Assembly (NCBI GenBank): GCA_002499195.1
Contig: DAKS01000051.1
Location: 1 to 62,010, forward strand
Source of the DNA: Euryarchaeota archaeon UBA443
Lineage (GTDB): Archaea; Thermoplasmatota; Poseidoniia; Poseidoniales; Poseidoniaceae
Length of the DNA stretch: 62,010 nt
Direction: 5' to 3'
Positions 18,168 through 26,647 of the stretch are shown in pieces. The position numbers were made by a program, and so were the translations under genes. Positions within the stretch are counted from its first letter, which is position 1. Each line of letters opens with the position of its first letter. The notes beneath the pieces were generated by a model that saw nothing but the letters and a program-made list of their open reading frames with translations, had not been told where the DNA came from and did not search any database.

Positions 18168-18961
18168 TCGTTCAACTCCTTTGTTTGATCTGATTTCTTG
18201 AACAATGAATTTGCAGTGTCGACCAAATCATCGATGTGTTTGCAAAGGAATGACTGTACGAATTCGTTTGCTGGGTGATGATATGCATCCATTGGAGCGC
18301 AATGCTGTTGCAATTCTCCCTTATCAAGAATGGCGATTCTATCAGCGAGTGTCATCGCTTCAATCTGATCGTGAGTGACATAAATCGTAGTAGTTCCCAA
18401 CTCGTCATGAAGACGACGGATTTCATTTCGCATCTGATGACGTAATTCGGCATCTAGATTCGACAGTGGTTCATCCATTAGGAGAACTTTTGGGCGTCGG
18501 ACTAAAGCGCGTCCAAGTGCAACTCGTTGACGTTGCCCCCCACTGAGTTCTTTCGGTTTCTTGGCAAGATGTTCCTTAAGCTCCAACAAGGTACCAATTT
18601 CATCGACACGGGATGTGATTTCGTCTTCAGTCAACTTATCACTTCCTTTCATCATCCTCAATCCAAACGCAAGATTATCTCGAATTGTCATGTGAGGATA
18701 TAGTGCATAAGATTGGAAAACCATACCAAGACCTCGTGCTCCCGCAGGAAGATGATTGACCTTCATCCCATCGATGAGAATGTTTCCTTCAGTTATATCT
18801 TCCAAGCCAGCAAGCATACGAAGCGTTGTTGATTTTCCACATCCAGACGGGCCGAGTAAGACCAAGAATTCCTTATCCTTAATTTCTAAGTTCAAATTTT
18901 GAACGGCTTGGAAACCGTCATCATATCGCTTGTTCACTTGTTCAAATTGTACACTTACCAT
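18164..18961 (-). CDS. malK: Maltodextrin ABC importer ATPase (MalK/MsmX-like, short)
   Basis: Energises the importer encoded upstream. Walker A GPSGCGKST (37-45), Q-loop VFQSYALYPH, signature LSGGQ (139-143), Walker B LLMDEP (160-165) and switch His in VTHDQ are all present. Sequence similarity is highest to sugar (CUT1) importer ATPases. At 265 residues it stops soon after the nucleotide-binding domain, where usual MalK proteins (~370 aa) continue with an OB-fold regulatory domain; here only a short charged tail follows. It is 4 bases after malG and overlaps the amylase gene. Confidence 0.9.
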   Translation of the reverse strand: MVSVQFEQVNKRYDDGFQAVQNLNLEIKDKEFLVLLGPSGCGKSTTLRMLAGLEDITEGNILIDGMKVNHLPAGARGLGMVFQSYALYPHMTIRDNLAFGLRMMKGSDKLTEDEITSRVDEIGTLLELKEHLAKKPKELSGGQRQRVALGRALVRRPKVLLMDEPLSNLDAELRHQMRNEIRRLHDELGTTTIYVTHDQIEAMTLADRIAILDKGELQQHCAPMDAYHHPANEFVQSFLCKHIDDLVDTANSLFKKSDQTKELNE

Positions 18962-18965
18962 ATTC

Positions 18966-20213
18966 TCACCCTTTTACGCCACCTGCGGATAAACCATCGA
19001 TCAAAAATTTCTGGAAGAAAAGGAAAAGGAGAGCAACTGGTAAACTCACCAGCAAGCTTGCTGCAGCAAAATCTCCCCACGCTTGACCTGTTGATGAAAT
19101 CAGCGAGGCCAATCCTACTGGAAGTGTGTACATATCATTGGAGGTATTGAAGGTCAATGCTAGAAGAAATTCATTCCAGGCGGCAAGAAAACTGAACAAA
19201 GCTGTTACAGCGATTGCAGGTGTTGATAGTGGCAATACGACTTTTGTGAATACCTGAAACTGATTGCATCCATCCAATGCAGCAGCCTCTTCAAGTTCTC
19301 GTGGAATAGTATCGAAAAATCCTTTCAACATCCAAACGCACAAAGGTAAGGCTGTAACACAATATGCTAGAATAAGGCCAAGATGTGTATTGAGCAATCC
19401 AAGTGTTTTCATCACCAAGAAATATGGTACGAGAATAATGATTCCAGGAAACATTTGTACCAAGAGGAAGGAAAACATGGAGGCGTTCCTTCCAGTAAAC
19501 TTGTAGCGACTAAATGCATAACCTGCAGGAATTGCAATGAATAAACCGAGCAAAGCAGTTCCGATGCTGACGATTAGAGAATTGACAAACCATGTCCAAA
19601 ATGATTCACCGTTCAGAATCTTTGAGAAATGTTCAGTTGTAAATGAATCTCCAATTTGTCCACCGAGAGCATTTCCCTCTGAAAATGCTATGTCGATGAT
19701 CCATATCAACGGAATAACGGTAATGGCGACGAAATGTAGCAATGTGATATGTGTTGAAACAGTATCGTATTGTTTGCTAAGATTCGCATTGCGCATCAAT
19801 CCGTATTCAATTGCTGAATCAGATAGATTTCTTGAGGTCCAAACCGTCACAGGACGTCCTGATAACCAGTAAAGAGACAATCCGGAAGGAATGATCGCCC
19901 AACAATGAAGCCAAATGTTGAACATTGTTGGTTTCGTAATCATAAGCCGGTAGAAACCAATACCAAGCAATATTGCACTGAGTAACAATGCAATATTTCG
20001 ACGGGTCTGATCGTTAACCTCAGGGAGAGAAGTGCGAAGTGCTGCAAAAAGTAGGCACGAAAGGATTCCAAGCATCAGTAATTCTGAATCTGCTCGGAGA
20101 TAATCAACGGTTAGAAGAAGCACATTGACAACAAAGGCAGCAACAATCCAACGCCTTAGCGTAACGATTTCAACAGGAACATACCATGAACGCATGCTAA
20201 CAGAATCGCTCAT
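18966..20213 (-). CDS. malG: Maltodextrin ABC permease (MalG-like) with extra N-terminal membrane region
   Basis: Membrane half of the sugar importer. The C-terminal two thirds is a standard MalG permease: six helices, the EAA loop around EEAAALDGCNQF, and a terminal GGVKG. The first ~130 residues add about four further hydrophobic segments not found in ordinary MalG (~280-300 aa; here ~415). The ATG at 20213 overlaps the stop of the fused binding-protein/permease gene by ATGA, which supports this start over an upstream in-frame codon. Confidence 0.88.
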   Translation of the reverse strand: MSDSVSMRSWYVPVEIVTLRRWIVAAFVVNVLLLTVDYLRADSELLMLGILSCLLFAALRTSLPEVNDQTRRNIALLLSAILLGIGFYRLMITKPTMFNIWLHCWAIIPSGLSLYWLSGRPVTVWTSRNLSDSAIEYGLMRNANLSKQYDTVSTHITLLHFVAITVIPLIWIIDIAFSEGNALGGQIGDSFTTEHFSKILNGESFWTWFVNSLIVSIGTALLGLFIAIPAGYAFSRYKFTGRNASMFSFLLVQMFPGIIILVPYFLVMKTLGLLNTHLGLILAYCVTALPLCVWMLKGFFDTIPRELEEAAALDGCNQFQVFTKVVLPLSTPAIAVTALFSFLAAWNEFLLALTFNTSNDMYTLPVGLASLISSTGQAWGDFAAASLLVSLPVALLFLFFQKFLIDGLSAGGVKG

Positions 20214-22831
20214 CCTACCGCCTCCGTTGCATTGGTTTGCTTCATGTATCGCCAAGAGAATGCAAACAACATCAGGAAGATGATTACCGACCATGCTGCT
20301 GCCACTCCATATGCGCCTTCTCTAAAGGCAACATCGTAGACATAGGTGATTAGAATATCCGTTTGCCCTGGTTCACCAAAGTAGAGATTCGGACCACCAT
20401 CGGTCATCAGATAGATAACATTGAACATATTGAACGTCCAAATAAATCCAAGCAATGAGAGTGGAATCAATGCACTACGAAGATTTGGTAATGTCAAATG
20501 ACGGAATGCCCTCCAACCATAGACTCCATCGACTTCCGCAGCTTCATACATATCTTTAGGCAGGGATTGTAATGCACCACTGATGGACATCATCATGAAT
20601 GGAACACCAAGCCAAATATTGACGAGAATAACAATGATTTGAGAACCTGTTGGATCTGAGAGAAAATCTATGTTTGTCCCCAATAGATCGTTGATAAATC
20701 CATCCGGTTGAAACATCCCCCTCCAGACAAGGACAGAGATGTAAGAAGGAACTGCCCATGGAAGGAGAAGAAGTGTACGGTAAGCTACCTTTCCTTTGAT
20801 TTTGCTTCGATGCAATAGCAGGGCTAAAAACAATCCAATTCCAATGTGAGCGGAAACATTCACTACGGTCCATATGAGTGTAAACAATGTCACTCGAAGG
20901 AAACCATTTGAAGAAAAGACCTCCCAGAAATTATCGAAACCGATGAAGGATTGATCTCCAAGTTGAGTCTGATTAGCATCTGTGAAAGCCAGCCAGAATC
21001 CATACAACACAGGATAGAATGTCAAAACAGCAAGTGCAAGTAAAGCTGGAGCAACATAAAAATGAGCGAGTTTAGACTTTGTTCTTCCAAGTTTTGTATC
21101 GTTCCATTTAGCAAAACTGAGAAGTGCGATCAAAGAGAGAACAATGGCTCCAAGTGCAAACATCACCGGCGATGTATTTCCTGCTTCTGGCCTCTCATCC
21201 GCTACACTGGTCTGAGAACTTGTTGAATACAGCAAATTCTGACCACTGTATACTTCAATCAAATGTTCTTGCTCAGGAACCATTCCAGTGAGTACACATT
21301 GAACCATCTGTGTGGATGGTGGAACAATTCGAACCTGGCCTTCCTGCAAGAACTCAAGTGAACCATCCGAGCAATCATCATAGCCAAGATAGGTCCCATT
21401 ACTTACCGCCTGAACTCGAAGTTCTGTATGTAGAACTCCGTCGACGAATATGTCGTAAGAAGTACCATTATTGGTCTCAAATTCAATGCTTATCGTTCGA
21501 TATCCATCTACAAGCGGATAGGGATCAGCACGAGCGAGGGTAGCGATTTGTTCTTGCAATTGTTGATTTGCTCCACTCAATGCTTCTTCGGTTGTTGCGA
21601 TACCAGAATAAGCCTGTTCAAAGGCTGTTGACAAAGGATCATACACTAATGACATCGCTCTTGTTGTCGGTGCTGGAGTACCGGCTTTGGTTTGCTCAAG
21701 AAATCCTGAGAGGACTTCATCTTCGTTAATTTCATCATCGGATTCAAGAGCGATATGAGTTGGCATCGTGTATGTTTCAACTGCAAATTCTTTCTGAACT
21801 TCTTCCGATGAAAGCCACAATGCAAGTTCGGTTGCTGCGACCTTGTTGGCACTCTGTTTGCTTACAGTCCATCCCTTGTAAGTGACCAGTGGAGACATCC
21901 TTTCACCCGAGTCTTCAACCAATGGCAAAAGGGTTTGACCGATGTTCAAACGACTCGCTTCATAGGTAGCCCAATTCCATGGTCCATCGAAAATCATCGC
22001 CGCCTTCGACGAGATGAATTGATTCTTCATACCCTCAATTTGAGTACCTGTTGCAACTACACCATATTCTAACTCAAGGTCAAGCATCCATTGCATCGCT
22101 TCACTTGAACCATTTGAGTTGATAGTGGGATCTCCGTTTTCATCGAAGAGAGAACCACCAAATCCCTCTTGGATTGGGAACCACCAATAAGCTGTCTTGA
22201 TTGGAATCGCAAGTCCTTGAACATCGTTATACGTCAATGTTTGAGCAGCATTGAGTAAGTCTTGTTCAGTCCACGTTGTATCTGGATAATCCAGCCCTTG
22301 AGCATCAAACAATGCTTTGTTGAAGATCAATGAAAGACAGTCCTGACTGGCGGGAATACCATACAGAGCATCACCATAACGCATGGCTTGTAAAGCGCGT
22401 TCTTCGAACAGTTGACGGTCTTGCGGAGTAAGATGAGGACGTAAGTCCTCCAACAATGGATATCCATCGACACGAACCTCACCAATCGCTCCAAGTTGAT
22501 CACTAGATAATCGCATCAAATCAGGCGCTTGACCACCTTGAGCTGCAGTCATGAACAATTGATCCGCATTTCCAAATGGGACCATCGTTACATCAACAGT
22601 AACATTTGGATATGCAGTTTCAAATGCTATTATTGAATTCATGAACACTTCTTCTTCTTTGCTTTCCGCAGCAAATGTGTGCCAGACTTCAAGAACAATA
22701 TCACCATCTTGTGATTTTTCTTCTACACTTTGTTGGCTGTTTCCCAAACATCCAGATAAGAAAATCATCAAAAATAGGGCAAATGCTAGTGCCCGTTTTT
22801 GAAAGGAAGAACACCACACTATCCCGTGCAT
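20210..22831 (-). CDS. Fused maltodextrin-binding protein and permease (MalE-MalF)
   Basis: 873 residues combining two importer subunits. A lipoprotein signal ends at lipobox LSGC (Cys28). Residues ~40-435 form a family 1 solute-binding protein (LEVWHTF start, AAQGGQAPDLM, GIPASQDC, FDGPWNW, YKGWTVSK). Residues ~440-550 form a beta-rich spacer. A membrane helix lies at ~554-574. MalF-type permease helices occupy ~590-870, with the EAA loop at ~762 (YEAAEVDGVYGW). The frame is continuous with no sign of an assembly join. The binding domain is tethered outside at both ends. TTTAAG at 22855-22860 is about 26 bases upstream and may be the TATA box of the importer operon. Confidence 0.88.
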   Translation of the reverse strand: MHGIVWCSSFQKRALAFALFLMIFLSGCLGNSQQSVEEKSQDGDIVLEVWHTFAAESKEEEVFMNSIIAFETAYPNVTVDVTMVPFGNADQLFMTAAQGGQAPDLMRLSSDQLGAIGEVRVDGYPLLEDLRPHLTPQDRQLFEERALQAMRYGDALYGIPASQDCLSLIFNKALFDAQGLDYPDTTWTEQDLLNAAQTLTYNDVQGLAIPIKTAYWWFPIQEGFGGSLFDENGDPTINSNGSSEAMQWMLDLELEYGVVATGTQIEGMKNQFISSKAAMIFDGPWNWATYEASRLNIGQTLLPLVEDSGERMSPLVTYKGWTVSKQSANKVAATELALWLSSEEVQKEFAVETYTMPTHIALESDDEINEDEVLSGFLEQTKAGTPAPTTRAMSLVYDPLSTAFEQAYSGIATTEEALSGANQQLQEQIATLARADPYPLVDGYRTISIEFETNNGTSYDIFVDGVLHTELRVQAVSNGTYLGYDDCSDGSLEFLQEGQVRIVPPSTQMVQCVLTGMVPEQEHLIEVYSGQNLLYSTSSQTSVADERPEAGNTSPVMFALGAIVLSLIALLSFAKWNDTKLGRTKSKLAHFYVAPALLALAVLTFYPVLYGFWLAFTDANQTQLGDQSFIGFDNFWEVFSSNGFLRVTLFTLIWTVVNVSAHIGIGLFLALLLHRSKIKGKVAYRTLLLLPWAVPSYISVLVWRGMFQPDGFINDLLGTNIDFLSDPTGSQIIVILVNIWLGVPFMMMSISGALQSLPKDMYEAAEVDGVYGWRAFRHLTLPNLRSALIPLSLLGFIWTFNMFNVIYLMTDGGPNLYFGEPGQTDILITYVYDVAFREGAYGVAAAWSVIIFLMLFAFSWRYMKQTNATEAVG

Positions 22832-22884
22832 GCCGCGGCCTTGAAATATGCCAACTTAAACACCACGGAACTCTATTGAAAATA

Positions 22885-23805
22885 TCAGTTTGGATTGTGA
22901 TGAGCAATCGGTAATTGACCGAGATGCATCCATTCCAGATGTAGGAGTGTTTTCATTTCCATTCTCGCACCTTGACGCCAACGCTTCCTCATAGTACGTT
23001 CAGCCTCACGACTAGGAATTGGTGCTGGAGAAAATCTGCAATTCGATTCATTAGCCTCAGGTATTGGCGAATCCTCCCATTCCACTCCCCAAAGAATCAA
23101 CCATTCAGGAGGTGCAACACCGAAATCAACCTCAATTTCTGGATTATCAATCGCATTTCTAACATCCTCTGGCGATATCTCTCCGAGCGATAAAAGGTGG
23201 AGAGCCATCGCAGTACGACGAACCTGATTCCATAGGAATGCTTCACCAACAATTTCGAATCCAACGGTTCGTCCATCAACAATCCAAGGAGTACAAGATA
23301 GAATAGTTCGGATAGGATTCTTTCCAGGTTCTAATCGGGCGAAGTTTCTAGCATCATAAGTTCCTTCGAACAGTTTGAGCCATTCAAAAATCACTTCACC
23401 TGGATCTTTCCAAAATTCAATTCCTTCCAATCGATATCGATAGGTGCGATGAACAGCCATCCGAGGATTCCAATCAAAATCAACCTCTCGTACATCCAAA
23501 AAGGCGATTTCATCTGGAAGAAGGTCGTCCACTGCACGAACAAATTTACGTGGTGTAATACTGTTCCAAAGCGAAGTAGCTAGGCGGACTGTTCCGCCAT
23601 TTAGACGAACATTTACCCCTGCGTCGGTTCGACTCGAAAGAACAAGATTGTGTCCTTCTTCTTTTTTTGAAATCCATCCTAGTTTTTGGAACGCGTGAAT
23701 CAATTCACCTTGAACAGTTCGAACATCAGGCTGAATTTGACTACCATGAAAGGCATCACCAAGATAACCAATACGGAAATGCAGACGGGTTTCTGCATCG
23801 GACAT
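22885..23805 (-). CDS. truA: tRNA pseudouridine synthase A (TruA)
   Basis: Isomerises uridines in the tRNA anticodon arm (positions 38-40 in characterised members). The catalytic Asp lies in SSRTDAGV, preceded by YLGDAFHGSQIQP and followed by HRTYRY and FLWNQVRR, all TruA hallmarks. At 306 residues it is slightly longer than usual, with a charged C-terminal tail. It starts 9 bases after the TPR-like gene, implying one operon. Confidence 0.92.
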   Translation of the reverse strand: MSDAETRLHFRIGYLGDAFHGSQIQPDVRTVQGELIHAFQKLGWISKKEEGHNLVLSSRTDAGVNVRLNGGTVRLATSLWNSITPRKFVRAVDDLLPDEIAFLDVREVDFDWNPRMAVHRTYRYRLEGIEFWKDPGEVIFEWLKLFEGTYDARNFARLEPGKNPIRTILSCTPWIVDGRTVGFEIVGEAFLWNQVRRTAMALHLLSLGEISPEDVRNAIDNPEIEVDFGVAPPEWLILWGVEWEDSPIPEANESNCRFSPAPIPSREAERTMRKRWRQGARMEMKTLLHLEWMHLGQLPIAHHNPN

Positions 23806-23814
23806 GGACTAGCC

Positions 23815-24333
23815 TCAATCGTCAGAAGTGAGAAGTTTCGCTGCTTCTTCTGGAGTATAACCAAGGCCGCCTACTGCCCACACCAATGCTTGCTTAACCC
23901 ATGGTTGAACCATTGGGTTCGCCTTTTCTGGATCAATAACCTCAATCGTATCAACAATATTTCGAGCCGCCATATAGAGGACATCATCGGTTGGAATATC
24001 AGCCATCTCAAGACGGTGGCTGTATCGTTGAAATTCTTTGACCGCTTGAGGGACACGTCGACATTCAAGAGCAAAGGATGCAAAATCAGCGATGTATTCA
24101 TCATTTTCTTCGTCAAGTTCCATGGCCTTCTTGTATGACATCATGATCTTTGTACCCGGAACAACATCTTCCTGTTCTTCCATGTTGAGCATATTTGCAA
24201 ACTCAGCATATGTGTGTTGGAGGATTGCATTATCTCGGTTGGAGCGAAGTTTACCATCGAGGTTTTCCACAGCACCTTTCAAATCACCAGAACGGAATAA
24301 TTCCATTGCTTCTGCCATTATATCGTCGCTCAT
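23815..24333 (-). CDS. TPR-like helical protein, unknown function
   Basis: About 172 residues, all helical, with spacing like tetratricopeptide repeats (AMELFRSGDLKGAVENLD; SYKKAMELDEEN). It probably mediates protein contacts; no partner is indicated. The ATG at 24333 has GGAGAG upstream, preferred to an in-frame start at 24387. It sits between the PH-domain membrane gene and truA on the same strand. Confidence 0.65.
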   Translation of the reverse strand: MSDDIMAEAMELFRSGDLKGAVENLDGKLRSNRDNAILQHTYAEFANMLNMEEQEDVVPGTKIMMSYKKAMELDEENDEYIADFASFALECRRVPQAVKEFQRYSHRLEMADIPTDDVLYMAARNIVDTIEVIDPEKANPMVQPWVKQALVWAVGGLGYTPEEAAKLLTSDD

Positions 24334-24383
24334 ATTTCTCTCTCCGTTCTTCGCAAAAATCAGGGGTTCTTGAACACAACGGT

Positions 24384-25424
24384 TCATTCTTTTCCTTCTT
24401 TTTGTTCGGTTAGAATATCTGCAAGATTATCTAATTTTGTCGATTGGCTGTGTTTCTTGTGCATCTCATTGAGCAAGGTCTTGGTATCTTCCCAACCACG
24501 AATTTTGTAGAAACAATGCTTTGGATCTGGTCGAACGGTTCTAATGGTTCGTTGATAGAACATGAGGGCGAAGAAAGACCTAAGAAGACTTTTTCCAGCT
24601 TTTTCCACACTGGTATCGCCTTGGCTGTCCGGTAGGTTCGGAGAAACTCCAACACTACCACCTACAGATTCTTCAACTATTCCTACACCAGAATCTGTGA
24701 GAATGGTGACCGTTGCAAACCCTGTCATGGTTCCGAACGGAGTGCGTTCGACTTGAACCTCAGAAATTCGATCGAATAGGATACGTCGGTGCGACCGACT
24801 GAGCAAGAAAGCGTGCTTGAAAATCACTGCATTGCTTGTAATTGCATAATCGAAACTTCGTTGGTAAGAAAAGACCAAGGCCCAATAGGTCAATGTAAGA
24901 GCAATCCCTGAAATAAGGAAATCGTACTTTAATCCGAGCAATGGTTCGATATCGGCATCAGAAAATAAATCCCGAATCAATGCTATCAATCCATCGAGTT
25001 GAATCAAAACCGGCAAAAGGGTTGCAAGAAGCAACCAACCCGTGACCCACTTACCTGAAGTCGAAGTATTCATCATTCGATTAAACCACGTAATGGTTAC
25101 CATAACCAAAACGAAACCGAACGGAAGTTTGGAACCACCTAACTCCATAACCCATACGATGAATTTTGCAAAACCACCTGATTCATCGTTCAGTAATGAG
25201 TCGGGTTTCCAAAATGCCAAGTGAATACCAAAGACGATTAAACCAAGCAGATACATGCTCATAAAACCCACAGGACTCGGTGATTTCGTAAGGAGTACTT
25301 CTTCACCTTCGATTAGTTTGAAGCGGTTTTTCATATCTTCTTCATTAGAAGGTTTACTCGTAGTTTCGAGAACCTCTTCTTCTATATCTCCAACTTCTCC
25401 AGACTGCACTTCTTCGTCACTCAT
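24384..25424 (-). CDS. Membrane protein with bacterial-PH-like domain
   Basis: About 346 residues. An acidic cytoplasmic N-terminus is followed by four to five hydrophobic segments, then a region like bPH_2/DUF304 (YAITSNAVIFKHAFLLSRSHRRILFDRISEVQVERTPFG, quoted here by its ends: YAITSNAV at the start and VQVERTPFG at the end). This domain usually follows membrane helices and has no known catalytic role. The ATG at 25424 is the conventional start; a GTG at 25451 would fit a leaderless transcript from the TATA-like box at 25475-25484. Confidence 0.65.
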   Translation of the reverse strand: MSDEEVQSGEVGDIEEEVLETTSKPSNEEDMKNRFKLIEGEEVLLTKSPSPVGFMSMYLLGLIVFGIHLAFWKPDSLLNDESGGFAKFIVWVMELGGSKLPFGFVLVMVTITWFNRMMNTSTSGKWVTGWLLLATLLPVLIQLDGLIALIRDLFSDADIEPLLGLKYDFLISGIALTLTYWALVFSYQRSFDYAITSNAVIFKHAFLLSRSHRRILFDRISEVQVERTPFGTMTGFATVTILTDSGVGIVEESVGGSVGVSPNLPDSQGDTSVEKAGKSLLRSFFALMFYQRTIRTVRPDPKHCFYKIRGWEDTKTLLNEMHKKHSQSTKLDNLADILTEQKEGKE

Positions 25425-25474
25425 CCTGTTGACCCAGTTGGTTCTCGACACACAAGCACATAAGCCCTTTGCTG

Positions 25475-25484
25475 TTTAATTAAA
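25475..25484 (-). promoter_or_regulatory. TATA-like box upstream of PH-domain membrane gene
   Basis: TTTAATTAAA, a perfect palindrome, is centred about 28 bases before the GTG at 25451 and 55 before the ATG at 25424. It is the clearest promoter-like element in this minus-strand run and lies in the 78-base gap after the AttH/CrtC-like gene. Confidence 0.4.
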
Positions 25485-25502
25485 GAAGATTGAGGCATTT
25501 CA

Positions 25503-26639
25503 TCAATGCAAAAGTCCCCAACTATGCTCAGCGTTACCGCGAATCCAGTCATACATTGATTCGTGACGTACTCCATACTCATCCTCGATCGTAAGCGATT
25601 CGACCTCAAGCGGGTACTCATTGTAAGTGAGATGGGACCATATCCCTCCTCGAGTGGGTTGATGGAAATCCCAATAGGCACGTGCAATTGCTCGAACATT
25701 CACTCGAATAGAGGTCCGTCCGTTCTTGAGGTGAACTTTGAAACAGGGTAAGTTATTGTCCTGTCGTTGCTTCTCGACAGTTACGATTCGAAAACGTTCA
25801 CTTCGACCATTTTGAGCATCATGAAACAGTCCTCCTTGGCTTACAGCGATATGCGAAACATCACGCCGTTTCCACTCACGAGGGTCTCGACTGAGAATCG
25901 TCGATGAAAGATGGGGCAAGAACCAATCGAGATAGGAACCATCTGAGAAATGGAGAACGCCCCAATACCATGGAACGCTAGGAGCTTGAACGCATACTTT
26001 CTGGAAGTATCCAGTTCCTTTGACATCATTTCCATCAATCGTTCCTTTAACTCGAGTGCCATGAAGACGAAGGATATCATATCCCAGTGAACCGAGATAA
26101 GTTGCTGTTGCTTCTCGAGCGGTCGACATCGCTGGATTCCATGGAGACATAGTCAGTCGAATTGATTGAATTGCATCGTGTTGCAAGTCAAGATTCAACC
26201 AAAACTGTGAACGGTCTGCAAGCATACCCATCGAACAATCATTCTCTAGAAGCGGAACCACTGCTCCTCCACCCTGACCTTCCTGCCCTGGCCATGAAGA
26301 ATGGTTGGAAGGAAGAACGATCATATCACATATCTTTGCAATGATTTCATCGTGCATAACCGAGCCATCAAACCACCAAGCGCAGACCATCCCATCGATT
26401 AGTATAGCACCTTCATCATCAAATCCAGGCGTTCCTTTGGGCTTCCACTCAACATCGTTGATGTGAACAACATCGTTTTCTTTGGTCGACCATAGAACCA
26501 TGAGTTGTTTACCTGCCATCGGATGTTCATCATCATCAAGCATGACAAGCCACCACCACCAATCCCATGTCAAATGCTGAATTGGTGGACGTTGGTTCAA
26601 CGTCCATAACGTAGAAAAATCACCAGCAAAGGAATCCAT
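25503..26639 (-). CDS. Possible AttH/CrtC-like lipocalin-fold protein
   Basis: About 378 residues, beta-rich and Trp-rich, no signal peptide seen. HLTWDWWWWLVML near the start and GTGYFQKV...PWYWGVLHFSDGS in the middle resemble the paired lipocalin domains of AttH and carotenoid 1,2-hydratase (CrtC) proteins. The match is by pattern only and the function could be quite different. It starts 8 bases after the permease stop, so it is the last gene of the two-exporter operon; its role may be linked to whatever is exported. Confidence 0.4.
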   Translation of the reverse strand: MDSFAGDFSTLWTLNQRPPIQHLTWDWWWWLVMLDDDEHPMAGKQLMVLWSTKENDVVHINDVEWKPKGTPGFDDEGAILIDGMVCAWWFDGSVMHDEIIAKICDMIVLPSNHSSWPGQEGQGGGAVVPLLENDCSMGMLADRSQFWLNLDLQHDAIQSIRLTMSPWNPAMSTAREATATYLGSLGYDILRLHGTRVKGTIDGNDVKGTGYFQKVCVQAPSVPWYWGVLHFSDGSYLDWFLPHLSSTILSRDPREWKRRDVSHIAVSQGGLFHDAQNGRSERFRIVTVEKQRQDNNLPCFKVHLKNGRTSIRVNVRAIARAYWDFHQPTRGGIWSHLTYNEYPLEVESLTIEDEYGVRHESMYDWIRGNAEHSWGLLH

Positions 26640-26647
26640 ATTACCCC

